Below are positions 36,040-47,101 of a stretch of 64,000 nucleotides of DNA, piece by piece. The notes under the pieces were generated by a model that was not told where the DNA came from, did not search any database, and worked only from the letters and a program-made list of their open reading frames with translations. The stretch is from Lysobacteraceae bacterium PS02065 (GTDB taxonomy: Bacteria > Pseudomonadota > Gammaproteobacteria > Xanthomonadales > Rhodanobacteraceae). The position numbers were made by a program, and so were the translations under genes. The stretch spans positions 143,008 through 207,007 of the forward strand of contig JASCPI010000002.1 in assembly GCA_029959555.1 (NCBI GenBank). The letters are read 5' to 3'. Each line of letters starts with the position of its first letter. Positions within the stretch are counted from its first letter, which is position 1.

Positions 36040-36807
36040 TCAACCCACGTCGGCGAGACGGCGCCGCGCCATCACGAAGAACGCGACCGTCACGACCGCG
36101 AGCACACCGAAATGCATCGCAAGGCTGCCGCCGGCATCGCGTCCGACGATCCTGAGCGCGATCTGCGACAGGTGGAACGACGGCCACACCGGCGCGAGCT
36201 TGGTGAAGATCGCGGGCAGGATCGACAGGGGCATCCACAGGCCGGACAGGAACGCCATCGGCAGGTAGATCAGGTTGACGATCGCGGGCGAGGCCTGGCC
36301 GCCGACGTGCACGCCGATCCACAGGCCGATCGCACAGAACGGCAGTGTGCCGAGCACGTTGACGAGGAACAGTCCTGCCCACTGCAGTGGCGCGAGGCGC
36401 ACGCCGCCGAGGCTCGCCGCGAGCACGGCCAGCATCATCGAGATGATCGCCGCGAACAGCATCGCCATGACCATCTTGGCGACGAGCACCGCACCGGGCG
36501 GCACCGGCAGCGCACGCTTGAACACGAGCAGGCCGCGCTCGCGCTCGAGCGCCATGGTCACGCCGAAGCCGAACAGCGCCGAGCCCATGATGCCGAACAC
36601 ACCGTAGGTCGCGAGCAGGTAGCGTGCAGCTTCGCCGCCGCCGCGTCCGCCGCCGAGCAGCACACCGAACAGCACGTAGAACAGCGACGGAAACAGCAGC
36701 GCCGGCAGCACGTACGAAGGCGTGCGCAGCAGGCCGAGGAACTCGTACTTGGCTTCGAGCAGGTACGGACGCAGGCGGAAACCGGCATCGAAGGTCGTGG
36801 CGTTCAT
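36040..36807 (-). CDS. ABC-2 type transporter permease
   Basis: 255 residues, six membrane helices. The LRTPSYVLPALLFPSLFYVLFG opening and the VPMAFLSGLWMPL-type C-terminal helix (LPMAFLSGLWMPLSILP) are classical for ABC-2 exporters. Its ATG overlaps the ATPase stop (TGATG), so the two are translationally coupled and form one exporter. Substrate unknown; a two-component partner just downstream suggests regulation by membrane or drug stress, as in DesK- or LiaS-linked exporters (inference). Confidence 0.93.
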   Translation of the reverse strand: MNATTFDAGFRLRPYLLEAKYEFLGLLRTPSYVLPALLFPSLFYVLFGVLLGGGRGGGEAARYLLATYGVFGIMGSALFGFGVTMALERERGLLVFKRALPVPPGAVLVAKMVMAMLFAAIISMMLAVLAASLGGVRLAPLQWAGLFLVNVLGTLPFCAIGLWIGVHVGGQASPAIVNLIYLPMAFLSGLWMPLSILPAIFTKLAPVWPSFHLSQIALRIVGRDAGGSLAMHFGVLAVVTVAFFVMARRRLADVG

Positions 36808-37706
36808 CAGGCGGCATCCCGGGTCAGTTCGAGGAAGGCGTCGGCGAGGCCGGCACGCTGCACTTCGAGATCGGCGAGCGTGGCGTCGGCGTCGAGCAGG
36901 CGGCGTACCACGGGCTCGGCCGGGTCGGCGACGACGTCGAGACGGTCGCCGTCACGCGTCGCGCTGCGCACGCCCGGCCAGGTCGCGACATCGGCGGCGT
37001 CGATGCGGCTGACACAGCGGATGCGGCGCTGGGCGACATGCGCGCGGATCTCGTTGACGCTGCCTTCCGCGACCGTGCGCCCGCGCTGCAGCACGACGAC
37101 GCGATCGGCGAGCGCCTCGGCTTCCTCGAGGTAATGCGTGGTCAGCAGCACCGCGCAGCCGTCCGCGACGAGCTCGCGGATCGCCGCCCACAGACGCTGG
37201 CGGGCGTCGATGTCCAGGCCCGTGGTCGGCTCGTCGAGGAACAGCACGCGCGGACGGCCGCAGATCGCGAGCGCGAACTGCACGCGGCGCTGCTGGCCGC
37301 CCGAGAGCTTGCCGTAGCGCCGGTCGAGCAGCCCGTCGAGGCCGGCCAGCGCGACGCAGTCGGCGACGCTGCGCGGCTGCGCGTAGTAGCTGCGTGTCAG
37401 GTCCAGCAGCTCGCCGACGCGCAAGGTGTCGGCGATGCCCACACTCTGCAGCATGACACCGACCTGGCGGCGCGCGGCGAGCACGTGCGGCGCCTCGCCG
37501 AACAGGCTCGCGCGGCCCTCGTCGGCCGCGGCGAGGCCGAGCAGCAGGCCGATCGCGGTGGTCTTGCCGGCGCCGTTCGGGCCGAGCAGCGCGAGCAGCT
37601 CGCCGGCGCGCAGCTCGAGCGAGAAGCCGTCGAGCGCGACATGGCTTCCGTAGCGCTTGCGCACCTCGGCCAGTCCGGCCAGCGGCGTGGAACGGTCGTG
37701 GGTCAT
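36807..37706 (-). CDS. ABC transporter ATP-binding protein (ABC-2 exporter)
   Basis: 299 residues. Walker A LLGPNGAGKTTAIG, Q-loop VGVMLQSVG, signature LSGGQQRRV, Walker B RVLFLDEPTTGLD and the H-loop LLTTHYLEE are all intact. A C-terminal ~80-residue extension is typical of drug/antibiotic exporter ATPases (DrrA type). ATG 37706 has GGGAG 8 bases upstream. First gene of the four-gene operon ATPase-permease-amidohydrolase-kinase; divergent from the class III aminotransferase. Confidence 0.95.
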   Translation of the reverse strand: MTHDRSTPLAGLAEVRKRYGSHVALDGFSLELRAGELLALLGPNGAGKTTAIGLLLGLAAADEGRASLFGEAPHVLAARRQVGVMLQSVGIADTLRVGELLDLTRSYYAQPRSVADCVALAGLDGLLDRRYGKLSGGQQRRVQFALAICGRPRVLFLDEPTTGLDIDARQRLWAAIRELVADGCAVLLTTHYLEEAEALADRVVVLQRGRTVAEGSVNEIRAHVAQRRIRCVSRIDAADVATWPGVRSATRDGDRLDVVADPAEPVVRRLLDADATLADLEVQRAGLADAFLELTRDAA

Positions 37707-37883
37707 GCGGCATCTCCCGTGGCGATGGGAGCATGCTCGTCGAGCGCGGCCCGGCGTGGCAGTCGCAGCGGTCAGGCCGCGCATGTGACAAGCGTCATGG
37801 CGGGCCGGGGGTACCGCCCAAAACCGCGCCGTGATAGGCTTCGCGCCACGTTTTTATCAACTCAATCAATAGCTAAGCCTGAT

Positions 37884-37912
37884 CGGCCCGCGACGTTCCA
37901 CGGCGCGGGCCG
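37884..37912 (+). promoter_or_regulatory. Leader hairpin before the class III aminotransferase
   Basis: Perfect 9-bp stem CGGCCCGCG (37884-37892) with CGCGGGCCG (37904-37912), 11-nt loop, followed by CCGCTTTT and then the GGAGA ribosome site. The stem ends 20 bases before the ATG. Just upstream is an AT-rich stretch (GTTTTTATCAACTCAATCAA) unlike the surrounding DNA. It could be a weak terminator or a translation-control element. Confidence 0.4.
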
Positions 37913-37931
37913 CCGCTTTTGGAGAATGCGA

Positions 37932-39449
37932 ATGAATGCGTCGTTGACCCAACTGCACGCGATGCGTGCCCACGGCACCTCCGTGCGCAGCCCCGGCCTC
38001 GCCGATGCGCGCATCGAGGCGCTCGCCGCGCAGCATCCGGACCTCGTCGCCGCGATCGACGACGCGCATGCCGCGTTCGAGGCGCTGCGCGCCACCGATG
38101 CCGCGTTCCTTGCGCTCGACGAGAACGCGCAGATGGCCGCCGTGCAGGCCGACTTCGTCAACTTCTACGCCGACGACGCGGTCAACCCGTTCGTCGCGCT
38201 GGCCGCGCGCGGGCCGTGGGTCGTCACCACCAAGGGCGCGGTCGTCCACGATTCGGGCGGCTACGGCATGCTCGGCTTCGGCCACGCGCCGGCGCCCGTG
38301 CTCGAGGTGCTCGCACGCCCGCAGGTCATGGCCAACGTCATGACGCCGAACCTCGCCCAGCTGCGCCTGGCCAAGGCGCTCAAGGCCGAGATCGGCCACA
38401 CCCGCGGCGGCTCGCCGTTCACGCATTTCCTGTGCCTCAATTCGGGCTCGGAGTCGGTCTCGCTGGCTTCGCGCATCGCCGACGTCAACGCCAAGCTCAT
38501 GACCGACACCGGCGCGCGCCACGCCGGCCGCGAGATCAAGCGCCTCGCCGTCAAGGGTGCGTTCCACGGGCGCACCGAGCGTCCGGCCGTGTACTCGGAT
38601 TCCACGCGCAAGGCCTACGTGCAGAACCTCGCGAGCTTCCGCGACGAGCGCAGCCTCGTCACGGTCGAGCCGTACGACGTCGACCAGCTGCGCCAGGTGT
38701 TCGCCGACGCCGACCGCAACGGCTGGTTCATCGAGGCGATGTTCCTCGAGCCGGTCATGGGCGAAGGCGATCCGGGCCGTGCCGTCACGCGTGCGTTCTA
38801 CGACGCCGCACGCGAGCTCACGCGCGCCCACGGCACGCTGCTGCTGGTCGACTCGATCCAGGCCGGCCTGCGCGCGCACGGCGTGCTGTCGATCGTCGAC
38901 TACCCGGGCTTCGAAGGCATCGACCCGCCGGACATGGAGACCTACTCCAAGGCGCTCAACGCGGGTCAGTATCCGCTCTCGGTGCTCGCGGTGACCGAAC
39001 CGACGGCCGCGCTGTATCGCAAGGGCGTCTACGGCAACACGATGACGACCAACCCGCGTGCGCTCGACGTCGCCTGCACGGTGCTCGACATGCTCACGCC
39101 GGCGATCCGCGACAACATCCGCAAGCGCGGCGAGGAGTTCCTCGCCCGCCTCGAGGCGCTCAAGGCCGAGCTGCCGGGCTACATCACCAAGGTCCAGGGC
39201 ACCGGCCTGCTGTTCTCGTGCGAGCTGTCGCCCGAGTTCAAGTGCTACGGCGCCGGCAGCACCGAGGAGTGGATGCGCGAGCACGGCTGGGGCGTCATCC
39301 ACGGCGGCGCCAACTCGCTGCGCTTCACGCCGCATTTCGCGATCACGAACGACGAGGTCGAGCTGCTCGTCGAAGGCGTGCGCCGCGCCCTGACCGAAGG
39401 CCCGCGCCTCGGCCAGCAGGCCAAGCCCTCGCGCGCCGAAGCGGCCTGA
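37932..39449 (+). CDS. Class III pyridoxal-phosphate aminotransferase
   Basis: 505 residues. PLP-binding landmarks are NSGSESVSLASRIAD (phosphate cup), D307 in LLLVDSIQAGLRAHG (the usual DEVQxG varied at two positions) and Schiff-base K340 in TYSKALNAGQYPLS. The C-terminus INDVEL-type block and FTPHFAITNDEVELLVEGV, split by no gap, complete the fold. It is longer than GABA or ornithine aminotransferases by ~50-80 residues, mostly at the N-terminus; substrate not assignable (omega-amino acid or lysine family are options). GGAGA 7 bases before ATG 37932. Monocistronic; divergent from the ABC operon. Confidence 0.88.
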   Translation: MNASLTQLHAMRAHGTSVRSPGLADARIEALAAQHPDLVAAIDDAHAAFEALRATDAAFLALDENAQMAAVQADFVNFYADDAVNPFVALAARGPWVVTTKGAVVHDSGGYGMLGFGHAPAPVLEVLARPQVMANVMTPNLAQLRLAKALKAEIGHTRGGSPFTHFLCLNSGSESVSLASRIADVNAKLMTDTGARHAGREIKRLAVKGAFHGRTERPAVYSDSTRKAYVQNLASFRDERSLVTVEPYDVDQLRQVFADADRNGWFIEAMFLEPVMGEGDPGRAVTRAFYDAARELTRAHGTLLLVDSIQAGLRAHGVLSIVDYPGFEGIDPPDMETYSKALNAGQYPLSVLAVTEPTAALYRKGVYGNTMTTNPRALDVACTVLDMLTPAIRDNIRKRGEEFLARLEALKAELPGYITKVQGTGLLFSCELSPEFKCYGAGSTEEWMREHGWGVIHGGANSLRFTPHFAITNDEVELLVEGVRRALTEGPRLGQQAKPSRAEAA

Positions 39450-39456
39450 TCCATAC

Positions 39457-39481
39457 GGCGCGGGCCGCAAAGGCCCGCGCC
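39457..39481 (+). terminator. Hairpin after the aminotransferase gene
   Basis: 10-bp stem GGCGCGGGCC with GGCCCGCGCC and loop GCAAA, starting 8 bases past the stop. No T-run, so it may stall RNA polymerase or protect the 3' end rather than terminate fully. Confidence 0.5.
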
Positions 39482-39521
39482 GACGGCGAAACCGTACGAG
39501 ACGGCTTCGCCCTGCCCACCG
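39481..39521. repeat. Possible decayed REP half
   Basis: ACGGCGAAACCG...CGGCTTCGCCCTGCCC keeps the GGCGAA/TTCGCC arms and the CCCTG end of the window's REPs but with an altered centre. Resemblance only. Confidence 0.3.
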
Positions 39522-39726
39522 GAATGCGGACCTCGACGTGTCGCCTGCGTCCATGCCGCGCTACCGGTGCATCCTGCGGGACCGCGCCGCTCGACGGCCG
39601 CCGTGGATACCCGGGCAACACCTCCGCGCCGATCTTCCCCCGACACCCTCGCGCGTCACGATCGCGGCGTAGACTCGCGCGCACCGGTGCCGGGCGGCAC
39701 CGGACCCACGTGCGGGAGACCCCGAC

Positions 39727-40038
39727 ATGTTCCCCAGGACCACGATCGCGTTCGCGCTGGCACTCGGCCTCGCGGCGATGCCACTGCATGCCGCCGAGAA
39801 GGCGCCGACCACGCAACAGCAGCGCATGACCGACTGCAACCAGCAGGCGACCGGCAAGACCGGCGACGCGCGCAAGACCTTCATGAGCGCCTGCCTCAAG
39901 GGCGAGACGCCGGCACAGACCCAGCAGGACAAGATGAAGACCTGCAACGCCTCGGCCACCGCCAAGGAACTCAAGGGCGAGGCACGCAAGACCTACATGA
40001 GCAGTTGCCTGAGCGGGAAGCCTGCCGCGACGTCGTGA
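39727..40038 (+). CDS. psiF: PsiF-repeat periplasmic protein
   Basis: 103 residues: signal peptide (1-22, ending LHAAE) and two PsiF repeats, about residues 33-60 (RMTDCNQQATGKTGDARKTF then MSACLKG) and 68-97 (KMKTCNASATAKELKGEARK then MSSCLSG). Each repeat has a paired cysteine. PsiF is phosphate-starvation induced downstream of phoA in E. coli; its molecular role is unknown. No pho genes nearby. Followed by a REP-rich spacer. Confidence 0.92.
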   Translation: MFPRTTIAFALALGLAAMPLHAAEKAPTTQQQRMTDCNQQATGKTGDARKTFMSACLKGETPAQTQQDKMKTCNASATAKELKGEARKTYMSSCLSGKPAATS

Positions 40039-40131
40039 AGGTGGCGCCTGCGCCGGATCGACGGTAACGCAGAATCCCCGCGACGGTTCACGCCGTTGCG
40101 AGCCACACCTTCGCGAGACGGCGACACACTG

Positions 40132-40217
40132 CACGGCGGAATCGCCTGCGGCGGTTCCGCCCTGCGTGATCGGTCGTAACAGGTAGGGCGGAACCCGCGC
40201 AGCGGATTCCGCCGTGC
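40132..40217. repeat. REP dimer, right GTAG intact
   Basis: Left hairpin GGCGGAATCGCCTGCGGCGG...TTCCGCC ending CCTG (head decayed); right half starts with GTAG then GGCGGAACCCGCGCAGCGG...TTCCGCC. Same design as at dxs-prmC, with a single base change in the right loop. Confidence 0.8.
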
Positions 40218-40302
40218 AACGTGTCGTCGCGTCATGCGCCGGGTCGGCGTGTCGCCGGGCCGTATGCCGCGATCGCGTGTGTGCGGCGTTGTCGCGAGGT
40301 CA

Positions 40303-40377
40303 TGGCGGAATCGCCTGCGGCGGTTCCGCCCTACCCGTTCTTCCTGGGGCGGTACCCGCGAAGCGGATTCCGCTGTC
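40303..40377. repeat. REP dimer, left CTAC intact
   Basis: Left hairpin GGCGGAATCGCC...GGCGGTTCCGCC ends in CTAC; the right hairpin has lost its GTAG (GGGGCGGTACCCGCGAAGCGG) and one arm base. Centre between the two is shorter than at 40132. Confidence 0.75.
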
Positions 40378-40420
40378 GGCAAAGCCGATGCACGACGGCG
40401 CGGGCCTGGCCCGCACCACG

Positions 40421-42179
<1,759 letters not shown>

Positions 42180-42270
42180 GCGGCGTCTCCGGATGGGCAG
42201 GATCCCGATGATAGGAAACCCCGCGCGCACGCGTCCTCGTCGGCATCACCTCCACGATCGGGACACGACC

Positions 42271-42756
42271 ATGCGCATGACCGGCGCCCTCGCCCTCGCC
42301 TTCCTCTCGGCCTCCGGCACGGCCACAGCCGCCGACGACGCCACGCTCGCACGCGGCCGTTACCTCGCCGTCGTCGCGGGATGCAACGACTGCCACACCG
42401 CCGGTTTCACGACACACGGCGGCAAGGTGCCCGAGACCGCGTGGTTCAAGGGCGACACGCTCGGCTACGCGGGTCCGTGGGGCACGACGTACGCGCCGAA
42501 CCTGCGCCTCACGATCGCGCGCATGGACCTGCCGGCGTGGACCGCGTGGGCGCGAAGCGTCGTACTGCGCCCGCCGATGCCGTACTGGTCGCTCAACGCG
42601 ATGAGCGACGCCGACCTCGCCGCGCTGTGGCATTTCACGCGCTCGCTCGGCGAACCCGGCCCGCCCGCACCGACCGCGTTGCCACCGGGCGAGGAGCCGC
42701 CTTTGCCGGTGTTCCGCCTGGTCATGCCGGCGATGCCGCCGGGCGCGCCGGACTGA
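42271..42756 (+). CDS. Exported mono-haem cytochrome c
   Basis: 161 residues. Signal peptide 1-20 ([16 protein letters not shown]). A single haem motif CNDCH at 38-42 in [16 protein letters not shown], a later [14 protein letters not shown] with a possible axial Met, and [15 protein letters not shown], the typical class I end helix. The tail is proline rich. It resembles small cytochromes paired with dehydrogenases, but none is adjacent. ATG 42271 follows a weak ribosome site. Confidence 0.85.
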   Translation: MRMTGALALAFLSASGTATAADDATLARGRYLAVVAGCNDCHTAGFTTHGGKVPETAWFKGDTLGYAGPWGTTYAPNLRLTIARMDLPAWTAWARSVVLRPPMPYWSLNAMSDADLAALWHFTRSLGEPGPPAPTALPPGEEPPLPVFRLVMPAMPPGAPD

Positions 42757-42787
42757 TCCGCACGGGGCTCCCGCGGTGGCGCTCGGT

Positions 42788-42793
42788 TACACT
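42788..42793 (+). promoter_or_regulatory. -10 box of the DUF4190 gene
   Basis: TACACT 24 bases upstream of the DUF4190 ATG, with AAGGAG in between as its ribosome site. Confidence 0.4.
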
Positions 42794-42816
42794 GCGCGCC
42801 CCTCAAGGAGCCCTCG

Positions 42817-43095
42817 ATGCACGCACCGACCACCACAAGCGGCACCGCGATCGCGAGCCTCGTGTTCGGCATCGTGTCGTGGGTCGCGCTGCCCGTGATC
42901 GGGGCGATCGTCGCGGTCATCTGCGGCCACATCGCGCGCAGCGAGATCCGCCATGCGCCTCCCGGCACCGTCGAAGGCGACGGCATGGCGCTGGCCGGGC
43001 TGATCCTCGGCTACATCAACATCGCGGCGACCATACTGCTCATGGTCGTCCTGGTCGGCCTGATCGGCTGGGGCCTCACGTTCCTCAAGCCCTGA
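42817..43095 (+). CDS. DUF4190 small membrane protein
   Basis: 92 residues, two to three helices: [20 protein letters not shown], split from [17 protein letters not shown], which is the family hallmark (GHIAxxxI), and a C-terminal hydrophobic segment after [12 protein letters not shown]. Function of DUF4190 is unknown. AAGGAG lies 6-8 bases before ATG 42817. pyrD follows 11 bp later, so the two may be cotranscribed. Confidence 0.87.
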   Translation: MHAPTTTSGTAIASLVFGIVSWVALPVIGAIVAVICGHIARSEIRHAPPGTVEGDGMALAGLILGYINIAATILLMVVLVGLIGWGLTFLKP

Positions 43096-43106
43096 GGCGC
43101 ATCGGC

Positions 43107-44129
43107 ATGTACGGACTCCTGCGACACGCCCTGTTCCGCCTCGATGCCGAGCGCGCCCACGACCTGACCCTGCGCGCGCTCGACGCTGCCGGACGGTTCG
43201 GAGTGACGGGCCTCATCGCAGGACGCACGACCGACCTGCCCGTGCACGCGTTCGGGCTCGACCTCCCGAACCCGGTCGGCCTCGCCGCAGGCCTCGACAA
43301 GAATGCCGCCCACGTCGACGCGCTCGCGGCGCTCGGCTTCGGCTTCATCGAGGTCGGCACGACGACGCCGCGCGCGCAGCCCGGCAATCCGAAGCCGCGC
43401 ATGTTCCGCCTGCCCGCACACGAGGCCGTCATCAACCGCCTCGGCTTCAACAACGAAGGCGTCGACGCGCTCGTGCGCAATGCCGAGCGCGCGCGTTTCG
43501 GCGGCGTGCTCGGCATCAACATCGGCAAGAACAAGGACACCCCGAACGAGCGCGCGGTCGACGACTACCTGCACTGCCTCGAGCGCGTCTACGCGCGTGC
43601 GAGCTACATCACCGTCAACATCTCCTCGCCGAACACGCAAGGCCTGCGCGACCTGCAGGAAGAAGAGACGCTGCGCCGCTTCATCGCCACGCTGCGCGAC
43701 GCGCAGGAACGCCTCGCCGCGCGTCACGGCGCGCGCAAGCCGATGCTGCTCAAGATCGCACCGGACCTGTCCGAGACGGAGCTCGATGCGATCGCCGAGG
43801 TGCTGGTCACCTGCTCGGTCGACGGCGTCATCTGCACCAACACGACGATCGCACGCGACGCGGTCGCCGGTGCCCGCCACGCGGACGAAGCCGGCGGCCT
43901 GTCGGGACGACCGGTGTTCGCACGCTCGACGGCGGTGCTCGCGGGCATGGTGAAGCGTCTCGGCGATCGCGTGCCGGCCATCGGTGTCGGCGGCATCCTC
44001 TCGGGCGCCGACGCGGTCGCCAAGCGCGAGGCCGGCGCCTCGCTCGTGCAGCTCTACACGGGTCTCGTCTACCGCGGCCCCGCGTTCGTCGCCGAGTGCG
44101 TCGACGCGCTGCGTGGATCGATGCGATGA
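43107..44129 (+). CDS. pyrD: Dihydroorotate dehydrogenase (quinone), class 2
   Basis: 340 residues (E. coli 336). Oxidises dihydroorotate to orotate in pyrimidine synthesis, passing electrons to quinone at the inner membrane. The N-terminal helix ([19 protein letters not shown]) is the membrane-docking part of class 2 enzymes. FMN/orotate motifs: [20 protein letters not shown], split; [13 protein letters not shown]; catalytic Ser in [30 protein letters not shown]. Stop overlaps murB's start as ATGA. Confidence 0.96.
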   Translation: MYGLLRHALFRLDAERAHDLTLRALDAAGRFGVTGLIAGRTTDLPVHAFGLDLPNPVGLAAGLDKNAAHVDALAALGFGFIEVGTTTPRAQPGNPKPRMFRLPAHEAVINRLGFNNEGVDALVRNAERARFGGVLGINIGKNKDTPNERAVDDYLHCLERVYARASYITVNISSPNTQGLRDLQEEETLRRFIATLRDAQERLAARHGARKPMLLKIAPDLSETELDAIAEVLVTCSVDGVICTNTTIARDAVAGARHADEAGGLSGRPVFARSTAVLAGMVKRLGDRVPAIGVGGILSGADAVAKREAGASLVQLYTGLVYRGPAFVAECVDALRGSMR

Positions 44130-45169
44130 CGCAGATCCCCGGCTGCGTCATCCTCGACGACGCCGCACTCGAAGGCCGCAACACGCTGCGCGTCGCCGCG
44201 CGCGCCGAGATCCTCGTCGACGTTCACGACGTCGCTGCGCTACCTGCGCTGTTCGAGCTGCCCGCGTTCGGTGCACTGCCGCTGCTGGTGCTCGGCGAGG
44301 GCAGCAACCTGCTGTTCGCGGGCGACTGGCCCGGCATCGTGCTGTCGATGGCCACGCGCGGCATCGACGTGCTCGGCGAATCCGGTCAGCGCACGCGCAT
44401 CCGCGTCGCCGCCGGCGAGAACTGGAACGACTTCGTGCACTGGTCGCTCGCACGCGGGTACCGCGGCCTCGAGAACCTCGTGCTGATCCCGGGCACGGTC
44501 GGCGCAGCGCCGATCCAGAACATCGGCGCCTACGGTGTCGAGGTCGCGCAGACGATCGCGGCCGTGCACGTGTGGGACCGCCACGACGGCCACGCGCGCG
44601 TGCTCGACGCGGCGAGCTGCGCATTCGGCTACCGCGACTCGCTGTTCAAGCGCGAACCGGACCGATACCTGATCACCGCGGTCGATTTCGAACTCGCGCG
44701 CGACGCACCGTTGCGCCTCGACTACGCCGGCATCCGCGACGAACTCGCCACGCTCGGCGACGGCGAGCCGACCGCTTCGCGCATCGCCGAGGCCGTCGCT
44801 CGCCTGCGTACGCGCAAGCTGCCGAGCCCGGCCGTGATCGGCAATGCGGGCAGTTTCTTCAAGAACCCCGTCGTCGCGGCCGACCTTGCCGGCGCACTCG
44901 GCGACGCGCACGCGGGCATGCCGGCATGGCCGTCCGCCGACGGCATGGTCAAGCTCTCCGCCGCGTGGCTCATCGAGCAGGCCGGACTCAAGGGTTACCG
45001 TGACGGTGCCGCGGGCATCTCGGCGCAGCACGCGCTCGTACTCGTCAATCACGGCGGCGCCACGGGCGCCGCGTTGCTCGGCGTCGCGAAACACGTCGCT
45101 CGAACGGTGAAGGACCGTTTCGGCGTGGTCCTCGAAGCCGAGCCCAGGATCGTCGGCAAGCGCTCCTGA
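44126..45169 (+). CDS. murB: UDP-N-acetylenolpyruvoylglucosamine reductase
   Basis: 347 residues, FAD enzyme of peptidoglycan precursor synthesis. FAD-binding block [50 protein letters not shown], the Tyr/Arg pair in GYRDSLFK, catalytic Ser in NAGSFFKNP, and the type I-specific end [20 protein letters not shown] 44126 overlaps the pyrD stop (ATGA) and is preferred over an ATG-lacking extension upstream. pyrD-murB pairing suggests co-expression of two essential functions. Confidence 0.95.
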   Translation: MTQIPGCVILDDAALEGRNTLRVAARAEILVDVHDVAALPALFELPAFGALPLLVLGEGSNLLFAGDWPGIVLSMATRGIDVLGESGQRTRIRVAAGENWNDFVHWSLARGYRGLENLVLIPGTVGAAPIQNIGAYGVEVAQTIAAVHVWDRHDGHARVLDAASCAFGYRDSLFKREPDRYLITAVDFELARDAPLRLDYAGIRDELATLGDGEPTASRIAEAVARLRTRKLPSPAVIGNAGSFFKNPVVAADLAGALGDAHAGMPAWPSADGMVKLSAAWLIEQAGLKGYRDGAAGISAQHALVLVNHGGATGAALLGVAKHVARTVKDRFGVVLEAEPRIVGKRS

Positions 45170-45280
45170 AAACGTTTTTCTGGCGGGTTTCGCGCTCGCG
45201 GTCACAATCGCTGCATCCTGCGGTGGTTATCGTGCGTTCATTCCCCTCTCCATGGACCGGGTCGCTCCCGGGGAGACCGC

Positions 45281-47101
45281 ATGACGACCGCCGCCGCCAC
45301 GTCGCCGTTGCTCAACGCGCGCCGCAAACTGTTCACCGCCCTCGGCGCTGCCGTCGGTCTCGGTGACCCTGTCGCCCCTGCCGACGCGATGCACCGCCCC
45401 GGCAAGGACGCGATCGACAAGCGCCTCGTCGAGCCCGAGTCGCCCGATGCCCTGCCGCAGACCTACGCCACGCCTCCGGACCGCGTGCGCTGGTTGACCA
45501 AGGCCACGTTCGGTTTCTCCACAGCCGAGGACGCGGCGTTCCTCGCCTTGGCCGGCAGCACGATGGACGCGAAGTGGCAGACCTGGCTGAACCAGCAGCT
45601 CGCGCCTGCGACGATCACCGACACCGACTGCACGAACCGCATCAACGCGGGCGGCTTCGTGACGATCAACAAGACGCTGCCGCAGCTCTGGAACGACCAC
45701 GTCCGTGCCGATCCCGAGTACTACGTGCGCATGCTGCCGGCCAACGAGACCGAGTGCACGACGATCGTCCGCGCGATCTACAGCAAGCGGCAGCTGCTCG
45801 AGCGCATGGTCAACTTCTGGCACGACCACTTCAGCGTGTTCGGGTTCGACTACGACATCGCGCCCGTGCTCGTGCACTACGACCGCGACGTGATCCGCCC
45901 GAACGCCTTCGGCAACTTCCGCACGATGCTCGAGCAGGTCGCCACGTCGACCGCGATGCAGCTCTACCTCGACAACTACGCGAGCCGCGGCGCCGACTTC
46001 AACGAGAACTACGCACGCGAGCTCATCGAGCTGCACACCCTCGGCGTCGCCAACTACTTCGGCCCGGGCGACCCGTTCCAGGTGCCCTGCCTCACCGCGA
46101 ACATCCACTGCCCCGGAACCGTTCCGGCCGGCTACGTCGACAACGACGTCTACGAAGCCGCCGCCGCGCTGACCGGCTGGACGATCAAGAACGGTTACTG
46201 GCAGTACCCGACCGAGAACGACGGCACCTTCGTCTACCGCGCCGACTGGCACGACCGCCGCAACAAGATCTTCCTCGGCCTGTACATCCCGCCGAACAAC
46301 CAGCCGGCGATGCAGGACGGCCGCGACGTGTTCAATCGCCTCTGCGCGCATCCCGGCACCGCGAAGCACATCGCGACCAAGATGTGCCGGCGCTTCGTGG
46401 GCGATGCGCCCTCCGAAGCGCTGATCTCCGCCGTCGCACTCGATTTCGCGACCTACGTCGATGCACCCGACCAGATCGCGCGCATGCTGCGCACCATCCT
46501 GACGAGCAACGAGTTCAAGACGTCCTGGGGCGGCGGCATGCGCAGGCCGTTCGAAGTCGCGATGGGCGCGTTGCGTGGCCTCGGCGCGAACTACACGCCG
46601 AAACCCGACAACACCAACGAATGGACCGCCACCGAACGCTACCAGTGGCTGATCCAGATGGCAGGCCATCGTTCGTTCTACTGGAACCCGCCGAACGGCT
46701 ACCCGGACCGCCAGAGCGCATGGGCCAGCACCGGCTCGCTCGCGAGCACGCTCAAGATGCTGTCGTGGTTTCCGGAGATGCGCACCGGCTACGCGAGCGG
46801 CACGACGTTCCCGTACGTCGCCGACATCAAGGCGCAGACCGATGGCGCGATTCCGACCGCGTCCGCACGCAACGCCCCCGCGATCATCGGCTACTGGTGC
46901 GATCGCCTGCTCGGCTATCGGCCGGAACCGGTCTACGGCGTCGCGACGAGCTTCCTGCAGCAGAACGCGACGGCGACCGAAGCCATCGACACCGGCACGG
47001 ATACCTAGAACGCGAACAACCTCAAGCTCCACTACACCCAGCAGCGGCTGCGCACCGCGGTGGGCATGATCCTCATGTGCGCCGACAACTTCCGCAGGTG
47101 A
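45281..47101 (+). pseudogene. DUF1800 family protein interrupted by an in-frame amber codon
   Basis: The gene reads 575 codons to TAG at 47006-47008 and then 30 more in the same frame to TGA at 47099-47101. The extra codons encode LHYTQQRLRTAVGMILMCAD, which is the conserved DUF1800 C-terminus. Its TGA overlaps the ATG of the next gene (TGATG), as expected of the original end. The body has WLTKATFGFSTAEDA, RMVNFWHDHFSV, NFRTMLEQVA, NENYARELIELHTLG and TGWTIKNG, all family marks. DUF1800 proteins pair with DUF1501 proteins and are exported; role unknown. Ribosome site GGGGAG 5 bases before ATG 45281. Mutation, base error or amber read-through are possible. Confidence 0.85.

Larger units (their letters stand above)
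40039..40420. other. Convergent intergenic region psiF/pip with two REP dimers
   Basis: 382 bp with no supported gene. It holds two REP dimers (next entries) separated by ~85 bp in which I see nothing. Confidence 0.75.

Noticed and set aside
27568..37706. A nearby cyclase or nucleotide-signalling partner for the Pycsar-like protein
   Set aside because: None of the genes here has a class III/IV cyclase motif; neighbours are oxyR, tyrA, rnk, SET, GNAT, hutD and the exporter operon.
37840..37920. Lysine riboswitch before the class III aminotransferase
   Set aside because: The leader is far too short and has only one hairpin; no multi-helix junction.
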